Shown here in pieces: positions 55,562 to 64,000 of a stretch of DNA of 64,000 nucleotides (position 1 is the first letter of the stretch; every line of letters begins with the position of its first letter). The position numbers were made by a program, and so were the translations under genes. The stretch is from contig CM043942.1 of the NCBI GenBank assembly GCA_014529385.2, positions 49,424,274 to 49,488,273 of the forward strand. The letters run 5' to 3'. The notes beneath the pieces are model-generated. The model ran no database searches and was not told the DNA's origin. It saw nothing but the letters and a program-made list of their open reading frames with translations. The stretch comes from Adiantum capillus-veneris. Its lineage: Eukaryota > Streptophyta > Polypodiopsida > Polypodiales > Pteridaceae.

Positions 55562-56547
55562 CTGGAAGTTTTTTGTTTGTCAAATTGTCTGCTGTTTGAA
55601 TCCGCATTCCGTATTATCAAACTCACTTCCGAAGGAGAGAATGCTAACAATTGCCTGAGACCATTTGGGAACCATTTCAATGTTGAAAAGATAAGCATCT
55701 GGTATGTCATCATCTACTCCTTCAGGAGCTTCCCCGTTGTGTATCCTTGAAAGATGATCCGCTCGTAGATGGGATTTACCCTTTTTGACCACCACTGTGA
55801 AGTCAAATTCTAGTAATATAATAAACCAGTGTACGATTCTCTCTGTATTGCAAGGTTTATTTACTAGGTACAAAAGAGCTTGATGATCTGTGAAGAACAA
55901 AAATTTGTTTGCAAGCAAATAATGCCGAAATTTCTTTACAGCATAAATCATTCCTAACCCTTCCCTCTCGATGGTTTTGTAGTTCTTTTCTGCACTGTTT
56001 AACTGTCGGCTCGCATAGAAAACTGGAAAATCCATTGTTTCGTCTCCAGGTTGAGCTAGAATACTTCCAATGGCATATGCTGAAGCATCAATGTGCACAT
56101 GGAATATCTTTTCCCAATCTGGTGCCTTTAGTACAGGTGCTGATATAAGGTTTTCTTTCAGCTTTTGGAATGAAGTTTCATACTTCTTGGTCCACTCAAA
56201 ATTGACTAGCAAATGATACAGAGGTTGTGCGATAACCGCATACATGTATATGAATCTTCGATAATATCCATAATGCCCCATGAAGGATTGCACTTGTTTC
56301 GCATTAGTAGGCCTGGGCAGGTCTACAATGACTTTGACTTTGTCTAGGTCTGTGGTTATGCCATTTCTTGAGACAATGTGTCCTAAGATTCATCCTTGCT
56401 TAACCATAAATACACACTTTTCCGGGTTAAGACAGATTCGATATGTCCTGCACTTTCCAAAGACCTTTTGCAAATGATCCATATGTTCCTCTCGCAGAAG
56501 AGAGTGTACACACAGGTCATCCATGTAAATTTCTATGAATATTCTTA
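55562..56547 (-). pseudogene. Family B RT thumb/connection and RNase H
   Basis: The frame 56293-55580 holds the connection (QSFMGHYGYYRRFI) and RNase H (HVHIDASAYAIGSILAQ with the first catalytic D, ASRQLNSAEKNYKTIEREGLG with the E, then FFTDHQALLYL). The RT catalytic part (IYMDDLCVHS) lies just upstream at about 56500-56530, after a stop at 56552. Confidence 0.8.
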
Positions 56548-56551
56548 GGTA

Positions 56552-57361
56552 TTACTTGAATGCATGAGTCATTTTCCTTTGGAAAGTGTTTTGTGCATTA
56601 GTTAAACCAAATGGCATAACTCGATATGCATAAATCCCCCATTCTGTGGCAAACACTGTTTTGTGTTGATCCTCCCTTGCTATTGCCAGTTGGTTGTATC
56701 CTGAAAACCCATCCAGAAAGGAATAAGCCCGTTTCCCGGCCACTCGCTCAAGTACATGTTCTGTAATTGGCAAGGGATAATTATCCCTTATGGTTGCTGC
56801 ATTCACCTCCTTGAGATTTACACACACGCGCAGTTTTCCATTCTTTTTGGGAACTACCACAATTGGTGACACCCAATTTGTATGTTCGATCTCATAGATG
56901 AATTCAACTTCCATCAGTTTATCAATCTCTTCTTTGATTCGTTTAGCAAATGTGTCATTATATGTATAAGGACGTTGTTTGCTAGGTTTTGCATCCGATT
57001 TCAAAGGAATTGTATGTTGGCATATCAATCGATCAACTCCTTTGAGGTCTTTATAGGACCAAGCGAACACATCTTTATACTTCTTGAGAAGTTGTGTTAG
57101 TTGTGATTCCTCCTCAAGCTCTAAATCGTTAGCTAAATTGACCGGCTGAGGCTTTTCACCTGGTTTCGCGAGGTCTATCTTTTTTGCATTTTCAGGCCCA
57201 TCGTAAGATTCTTGGTTGGTTCTTTCCCTGATTGGTGGTGTCATGATGATTTTTCTGTCCTGGATAGTAAATTTTCGATAGTGTGATGGTACATTCATGT
57301 TCCCCTTTTCTGACTCCCCTTTACCATCACTATCTTCTTCCGTAGTCCATATCTCTCTCAA
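56552..57361 (-). pseudogene. Family B reverse transcriptase, N-terminal part
   Basis: A 269-residue frame with the RT entry (HTIPLKSDAKPSKQRPY), WVSPIVVVPKKNGKLRVCV, the SFLDGFSGYNQ block (catalytic D) and MPFGLTNAQNTFQRKM. It ends in a stop at 56552, just before the YMDD motif. It is of a different type from family A RT and more like the lineage common in Tat/Athila-type elements. Confidence 0.8.
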
Positions 57362-58740
57362 AGACCGTTTCAGTTCTTGGTATTTCTGTTTACGCTCCAG
57401 TTTGGTCCACTCTTGGTCCTTTGTTATTTCTTTTTTTGATTTTTCAGATTTTTGTGATTTTGTTTCGGTTTTAGCTTTTCGTACCTGTTTTATTTCCTCT
57501 CACGTTCGTTCTATTTGATTTTTGAGAATTTTCCTGATATTTGATCTTTTACACAATCCTCTGCTTTTACAAGCATCAAATAGTGAGTTTTACCTTTTAT
57601 CCTGGGCATCAGGTTCTCTCTCGCTTTGTTTCCTGCTCGTTTCTTCCTATAGCGTTCTTGGTGTCTAGGGTGTTGATTAGCGAAATCATAAAATTTGATA
57701 TTCTCGGATTCATTTCCACGCTCACTTGAGGTGTCTGAACACTTATTATCTGCGTCATCATTTACTTCCAATTGTTCAGAGGAGTTGTAAAACTCTTCTT
57801 GTTCCGGTGGTTCTACCATCTCCTTTTCTGGTACAACGCTTACCATGTAATAGGGTAACACATCATAGCCATCCTTATCGCAAAATTTTGTTGTTGGACT
57901 GTCGGTAATGGCATAGACATCCAATGTTGCCAGTATGTGTTCCCATTCTAGAGGTTCCAAGGCATCTTCAGGGAAAGGTTCTGGAATATACTCCTTGTCC
58001 TCAATTGCTCTTTCTAAGACGCATTCCTCTCTTCTTAAGCTTCCACAATGTGAAGCTCCGCACATCCATAGCTCTTTTGGTTGCCCTAACCATCCTAGTA
58101 GTTCTGATCCTGCTACTGTAGCTGAATCAAACTCTTCCACCAGTGTTTGGTTGACATCTTTGTAACTATGGTCTTTCAGGTGTATTTTAGTTGTCGTTTC
58201 ACTATGTCTGAGGTATATGTGGTCATAACCCCAATCTTGGACCATCTTCAGTTGTCACATGAATGGTCGTCCCAAGATGATATCATAATTGTTCTTTTTG
58301 TCGAAATCGACTATTGCAAATGTATGCTCATACTCGATTCCTCAAGAAGTGACAATCACTTTTTCTAAGAGTCCTAAAGGCTTCTCCATGAACCCATCTG
58401 CCAATTGCAGTTTCATTCTGGTAGCCCTCAAAGCTGGTTTTCCCCATTTTTTCCAGATTTCCTTGGTGGCGATTGCAACCCCCGCTCCACTGTCAAGAAT
58501 AGCCTTGGAAACTACTCCTTGGAATTCTACCGGTAGCGTGGTGTTTTCGTCTTCTCCCTTGCAATATTCTCCAACCTTATTCAATGGTACTGGTCTAGTG
58601 TTTAGTTGAGGCCTGTCCAACTCTCTGATCCCTTCTTGTAGCTTCAAGGTGGGGTCTTTCACTCCAAATTTTTCTAGGCATTTTCCGACTGTGGTCCACA
58701 TGTTTGGCCTTAACACTAGGTTGGTAATGGGACACTTTTA
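57362..58740 (-). pseudogene. Family B protease and linker
   Basis: The frame 58716-58342 has the aspartic protease motif AILDSGAGVAIAT. The next, 58245-57511, begins near the DIILGRPFM block (about 58275) and leads into a long acidic and basic linker towards RT. One stop near 58255 separates the frames. Gag, PBS and LTR are missing upstream. The edge at about 58740 coincides with a tandem GGGACACTTTTATGTCCT repeat of unrelated DNA. Confidence 0.7.
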
Positions 58741-60001
58741 TGTCCTGGGACACTTTTATGTCCTGTTAAGTGACCATTTTCCTTGAATTATGTCAAGAGT
58801 TTCAAAATAAATTTTGAGGTTCTATCTATCTAGAAAGTTGTCTTGTGAGCTGAAAAAAACTCGACATTTTTTTGGAATATCAATTCCATCTTTAACCTTG
58901 TCCTTGCACAACATTTCACAACCTAAACTGTGTGAAAAAACGGGTCCTGTTTTTGGCTTTTTTCAACTTTTTGCAACTATACCACTCTAGAATTCATTTT
59001 TGTGAGTTCTATAATGCTAGAGAACTATATTTAGTAGTCCTCCACATGTCTTGATGCTTCTAGGGAGAAATAAATATTAAAGTTGTAAGTTATGACCAAA
59101 TTACAAAAATTGACAAATCCTATTTTTTAGCCAATTTTAGCTCTTCTATGATTTTTTTGGTGGATTTCATGATATCCAAGTTCATTTTTGATTTTCTATG
59201 TCGCATATTGTAACATAAAGCTAATATTCCTTGAGTTTTGGGGCACCTAATACCCTATTTTGCATAGTACACAACGATGGTTGATTTTTTCAATTAAAAA
59301 AGAAAACAAAACATTCTAGTATATCAAGTATAGCTTTTTCAATATTGTTAGTTTCTTGTGACAACTACATGCATTTTGTAGGTAGTAACCATATCTAGTC
59401 ATAAAGATCAAATTTGGCTAGATATTGAATAGTTTCTATGGGATTCTACAACTCATAATGTTGAACCCAGTTTTTTCATGTTTGCTGTATTTAGCACTTC
59501 ATCTTTGTCCCCAAGATTCCCCTTGGTAAGAGATGTATTATTCTTTTGACATGCTCCATGGCTCCTTATGAATATAAAAGACAATAGAGTACTAAGAAAA
59601 CATGCATATATTATTTGTATTGAGCGTGGCTATAGAAACTTTGATGATAGGTTTGCAGAATGGTAAAAATTCAACTTTTTTGTACCTATTTATTTTGGCA
59701 AAACAAAAAATAGTGAGTGAGAAGCAATCATATGTTCTGATCACCAACCCATTGAAGTTAACTACGGAATTTATCTCAAGTCCTACAAAAATCCCTAAGA
59801 AATGATTGTTTTGATGAAAATGCATTGGGCCATCAACTTTGGAGGCTTGGTGTGACCAAAAGATGAGAAATTTTACAAGTTTCTTATTTTTTCCATGTGT
59901 AGTAGGCCTTGAACTATAACCTCATGAAAGGATTTTACAAAATGAATGGATCTACTATGGTTTTGGAGGTTTTTTTCAAAACCCTGAAAGGACACTTTTA
60001 T
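58729..60001. other. AT-rich non-coding block bounded by GGACACTTTTAT repeats
   Basis: An 18-bp word GGGACACTTTTATGTCCT is present twice in tandem at 58729-58764, and GGACACTTTTAT recurs in the same direction at 59990-60001. The block between has no gene. Confidence 0.6.
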
Positions 60002-60010
60002 CTAATTCAA

Positions 60011-61617
60011 TATAATAATCAATAATAATCAATAATAATCAATATCTAATTCTCCTAAATGATTTTCTCATATTAAACTGATCATTTAATGTGGGGAAGT
60101 GCCAAGGGAGAAAAAGCTAGAATATTGGTTAAGTTAGCAGACCGGCCACAGTAGGGATCCAAAGGAGGGAAAATAGGGATCCAAAGGGGGGGCCATCTGC
60201 AAAAGAGCCATGTGAAACAATGGGCCAAAAAGACCCTAAGGTTCAGCCCATTAAGACTTCCAAAATGCTAAGGTTCCAAAATTCAAAGGTTGTGTCCAAA
60301 GGTCAACCCTAGGGAAAATTGGATGCTTAGTGTGTGCCCAAAAAGTCTTTCTACATCCCTACATGGGAGGGGGCGAGCCCCAAAGCTAGGGGATGAGAGA
60401 GAAAGCCACACACACACACACAGGCTCCCTTTACACAAAGGGAATGAGGGACACATGTCAGCTCCCTAGGCCAGATGCCCACAAGGTGTGCCCAATTCCT
60501 ATTGGAAGACCCTTGAAGTGGACCAATGAGAATTAAGCTAGAGTAAATCTAGTTTAATTAATTTAAAAACATTTAATAAAAGAAACCAATGAGAATTAAG
60601 TCTCCTAGAAGACTATTGGGCAGTCTCCCAAGGGGTCCAATGAGCATTCAGGAGCCCCATGGCTTGCCTGATTCCTATTGGCCAGGAGGCAAAGGGGTCC
60701 AATAAGAGTTTAGTTTAATTATTTAATTACCTAAAGCTCTCACAAAAGGGGAAAGGGGGACACATGTCTAAAGGCTATCACTTATGCTGCTTAATTCCTA
60801 TTGGCTTGACCTGGGGAGGTCCAATGAGGCAAAGGCCAGACTTATTTAGCAGCTAGGGCTCGCCCAAGAGAGAGGGGGGGCTGATTTTTGCTTGGCATTG
60901 ACACACACACTCTCACACTTGACCATGTGTGAAGGGAAAATACTCTATCTCCTCCCAAGCTTTAATGGAGAGCTCATCACCTACTCCAAGCTTGTGAGAT
61001 AGAAGCCTACATCAACACTCTCTTGGCATGTGGATGCAAATCCAACCAAGAGCCAAGCTTCAATGCATGCTCATCTTCTCTACCAAGCTAATTACTAAGC
61101 TAAGCTATGCTAATATGAGTGATTATGTGAGGACATGTACTTCTTTCTTGTAAGATACTTCTTTTTCCTCTCAATCTACTCTCATACCCTGCTAGCTCTC
61201 ACCATCTTCGAAGGTGTGTGAGGTCTTGGGTCTGAGAACGGGGATAATTCAAGTTGTGTTTGATTAAGTGTTTTGCTTGGTGTATGAAGCTTTCATCTTC
61301 ATTGCACTAGCTAGTCTTGAAGGAACACAAAGAATTGTATTGTACAATGTCTCTCTTGATGGGAGAAACTATAATACAAAGCCTTTTGGAGGGGGGACCG
61401 GCTCCATGCAAATCCGGTCCTCAACTGTTGTCAATAGCTTAATTGCTCTCTCTTTTGAAAGTATTGTCCATGCTATCTAACTAGGTGTTATGCTTTTTGT
61501 TGCTCTCTCCACCCAAGCACTCTTGTAATTCTCATTAGGAATCTATTCTAATGAAATGCCCACTATGTTCATGCTAATTTCCGCTACACATAAGATTTTA
61601 GGCCATTAAATGTTACA
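60011..61617 (+). repeat. 5' LTR of family A copy A6
   Basis: The right end ...AATGTTACA (61617) is adjacent to the PBS. The left end lacks the TGTCAT start and instead begins in three copies of a 10-bp word (TATAATAATC/AATAATAATC, 60011-60040); recognisable LTR sequence runs from about 60031. It is close in length and sequence to the A5 LTRs. Confidence 0.85.
60492..60825. promoter_or_regulatory. CCAAT-box cluster in the A6 LTR
   Basis: Ten CCAAT/ATTGG pentamers lie within 334 bp, on both strands: 60492, 60501, 60523, 60586, 60615, 60637, 60677, 60699, 60800, 60821. CCAAT is the binding core of NF-Y. Equivalent clusters lie in the A5 LTRs. Function is inferred from density and conservation. 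Confidence 0.55.
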
Positions 61618-61618
61618 T

Positions 61619-61630
61619 TGGTATCAGAGC
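61619..61630 (+). other. Primer binding site of copy A6
   Basis: A perfect TGGTATCAGAGC lies one base after the LTR end. Confidence 0.9.
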
Positions 61631-61791
61631 TCGAGGTTTCTCTTTTCTTGCTCAAGAAGGGAGGTCCTCAAGCTAGCTACAAATGGTTGGTATTATTAAT
61701 TGCCTGTGAGTAAGTAGAATAGGGATTTTTCAGCCTTGCAGTGCGCCTGCCTTTGTGCAGTTAACGGGGCATCACCGTCGAGAGCTATGGT

Positions 61792-61841
61792 CTTAATAGT
61801 GGATTCCTACGGGGCTTGCCTACGGCTTAACCACTATTGAG
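61792..61841 (+). other. Leader hairpin (copy A6)
   Basis: Arms CTTAATAGTGG and CCACTATTGAG (11 pairs with one G-U) enclose a 28-nt loop, in the leader about 175 nt after the PBS and 190 nt before gag. Confidence 0.6.
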
Positions 61842-62034
61842 CTATTAGAAGCTTGACAGGAGCCGGTGCTGTTTTGGTGTCGAAAGACCCTCTCTTCTAT
61901 TCCTTGCAATTAATGGTATTCGAGCCGCGGGTACAGTAGCTTGAGTGCTTTTTCTAAAGGGGTAAAGAGGAGTAGCAACTAGGGCTTGAAGTGCCAAAGT
62001 ACACCTAAAAAGTTTACACCTAAAAGTTGTTAGA

Positions 62035-64000
62035 ATGGCTGACAATAGTAAAGAGAGTGAAATTAATGTTGATAACTTTGATTTTGCTCATGAGCAAGCT
62101 ACTAATGATGCTTCAATGCTTGTTAACTATCTTGTTTCTAGGCTTCAACAAGCCATGGGCAATCCATCTCTCCAAAGTGAAGTGCAACGGCAACTCTGTG
62201 CTCACGGGATTCTCCAAGTTCATCACCATGACGAGAGAACACTTAGGAAGCCTCCTTGTGAGACTACCAAAAGAGGTCTCTCTCCGATTCGGGAAGAAGA
62301 AGAGAATCCATATGAAGGGCTCAAGAACTTACTTCTTGATGATGCATCTCCTTCCCAAAGGAGAACTCAAGAGCCTCCACCGAAGGAACGAGAAAGAAGC
62401 GAGTCTCCCGCCACCTCGGCGGAGATGGCTCCACGAAGACGGCGGGCTAAACGCTCTCCATCACCACCAAAGCGGAGAAGACCATTACACTCTTCTCCAC
62501 GCCATAATTCAAAGAGGGATGATAAAAAGCAAGAGAAGAAAAAGGCGAGAAAGAGGACACCCTCTTCTCCATCTTCTTCATCCTCTTCCTCTTATGAAAT
62601 CTATGGTGAAGATGACAAAGATCAAGACAAGAAAAAGGCGAGAAAGAGGTCACCCTCTTCTCCACCTTCTTCAAATTCTTCATCTTCTGAAGAAAGTGAT
62701 GGTGCAACTTTTGAACCATCAAAAAGAAGAGGCCATAGGAAATCCTATGCCGCATGGAAGAGGTCGTCCAAGCTGAAGAAATTCAAAGAGGGAGGGAAGA
62801 GCATCTCTTTCCTTACCTATGATGGCACCTTCGGTGCTACAGACAAAGTTTTGGCCTTTATCCAGCAATTCGATGCGGCGTTTGGAGATGAGGGCTTCAC
62901 GGAGTCCTCTAAGCTACGCCATGTAGCTATGCACTTTCAAAAGTCCGCTAGACAATGGTGGTCTAGCCTACGAGCCAACGATGAAGCTCCACGAACATGG
63001 AAGGCTTTAAGAGCTTCCATTATGAAGCAGTTTTTGGCCACCGATGCCAAAGACAAAGTACTCACCGAATGGCGAAGCTTAAAGCTCTCTCCCAATGAAT
63101 CCATCCACAAATATGTAGACAAGTTTTGGGACCTACAACTCAAAGCCACTGTCTTCAAAAAGTTGGATTTTGGAGAGCAAAAGCAACAATTTTGTGCGGG
63201 CTTAACCGAAGAAATGGCGGAGTATGTCAACTCCCAAAGGCCACGTACCATATCGGCGGTAATACACCATACTATGGTGGCCTCGCGAATCAATTTCCAA
63301 ACGGGGGGTAAAAGAAATAATAAGCCCCCGGAAAACAAGGGTTCCAATGAGCCTAAGGGGAAGGACAATGTCCAAAAGTCTCCTAAGGGCAATTCCAACA
63401 AAGCTTAAGAGAAGGGAGTTTACAAAGGAAAGAATAAACTCTCTCCTGAAGAGCTTGAGCGTTATCGTAAAGATAACCAGTGTTTCAAGTGCGGCGAACA
63501 AGGGCATGCGTACCGCGCTTGTCCCCAAAAGAACAACCGCCAAGATCCTCCTAGAGCTTCTTTGGTTGAAATCCAAGAGGAGGAGATTCACCAAACTCAC
63601 CACAAAGGATCTCCTCTATGCCATGCTTGGGGAAAGGTAAGAGAACATGATGCTTTTATTCTCTTTGACCGTGGTTCTACTGACAATTTCATATCTATGG
63701 AGTTAGCCACCAAGCTAGGCATACAATCCTACGAGATGGGAGATATCCTATCCGCAGACAGTGCCGTCAAGGGGCAAGAAGCTTCAATCACTCCCTTAAT
63801 CGGGAAATTGAGGCTTCATGTCCAAGGCTATGTGGACAAAGAGGACTTCTTTATCGCTCCTCTCAAGCATGAGGATGTAATCCTAGGGGCACCATGGTTT
63901 GACCGCCTGGCTGCCCATGTTAAATTTCCTGAAAGGAGAATCTCCTTTAAGTTCAGGGAAAAGGACATGTATATAGATGCTAAGGAGATGGGTAACACCA
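62035..64000 (+). pseudogene. Family A gag-protease (copy A6), runs off window
   Basis: The ATG at 62035 opens a 457-residue gag frame: N-terminal LVNYLVSRLQQAMGNP, a long Arg/Ser/Pro-rich linker (62420-62760), the capsid part (SARQWWSSL, DKFWDLQL) and a basic linker. A stop at 63406 follows, where an AAAGAG-type codon pair has become TAAGAG. Past it the same frame carries on with an intact CCHC knuckle (CFKCGEQGHAYRAC, 63481-63522). The protease has DRGSTDNF at about 63667, keeping D and GS. The rest of pol and the 3' LTR lie outside the window. With one clear lesion in the visible part, this is the least damaged gag here. Confidence 0.9.

Overview
This window reads as a repeat-saturated nuclear segment of a land plant. 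Every recognisable coding block except two belongs to LTR retrotransposons or other mobile-element remnants. The plant assignment rests on chromodomain-carrying Ty3/gypsy elements primed by initiator tRNA-Met (PBS TGGTATCAGAGC), a Ty1/copia element of plant type, and a decayed pentatricopeptide-repeat (PPR) gene. A fern or another large-genome lineage would fit, but the sequence alone does not decide this. No intact host gene, tRNA, rRNA or CRISPR array was seen.

Layout. 1-5.4 kb: mostly anonymous DNA with a minus-strand low-confidence small gene (about 1.0-1.5 kb) and a decayed minus-strand transposase-like gene (2.2-4.4 kb). 5.4-8.8 kb: plus-strand remnant of chromovirus family A (copy A1), ending in a truncated LTR. 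8.8-11.0 kb: truncated Ty1/copia element. 11.5-17.3 kb: minus-strand family A copy (A2) fused to pieces of a different Ty3 element. 18.2-22.4 kb: two direct copies of an 0.8-kb palindrome-bearing repeat flanking a PPR pseudogene. 23.0-28.8 kb: plus-strand family A copy (A3), broken in integrase by a second element type (LTR 28.8-30.6 kb, gag 30.6-32.6 kb; family B-like). 33.1-35.2 and 48.9-50.0 kb: two halves of one large minus-strand accessory ORF, split by a 13.7-kb block. That block holds a plus-strand rearranged family A copy (A4) joined head to head with a nearly complete minus-strand copy (A5, LTRs 40.1-41.6 and 47.3-48.9 kb). 50.1-51.0 kb: four palindromes at near-constant ~285-bp spacing just upstream of the accessory ORF. 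52.8-58.7 kb: minus-strand pol of a second Ty3 lineage (family B) with two unusual traits, a duplicated H2C2 module before integrase and a second aspartic-protease domain after it. 60.0-64.0 kb: plus-strand family A copy (A5-like, called A6), running off the window.

How the parts relate. Family A copies share one plan: LTR of about 1.6 kb with a cluster of CCAAT boxes, iMet PBS, a leader of about 400 nt with a conserved 50-nt hairpin, then a single gag-PR-RT-RNase H-integrase-chromodomain ORF. All copies here carry stops or frameshifts. Family B appears to combine a divergent gag, a pol with extra domains, a palindrome-bearing spacer and a large coiled-coil accessory ORF. This reconstruction is inferred from strand and order across the window and needs a full-length copy for proof.
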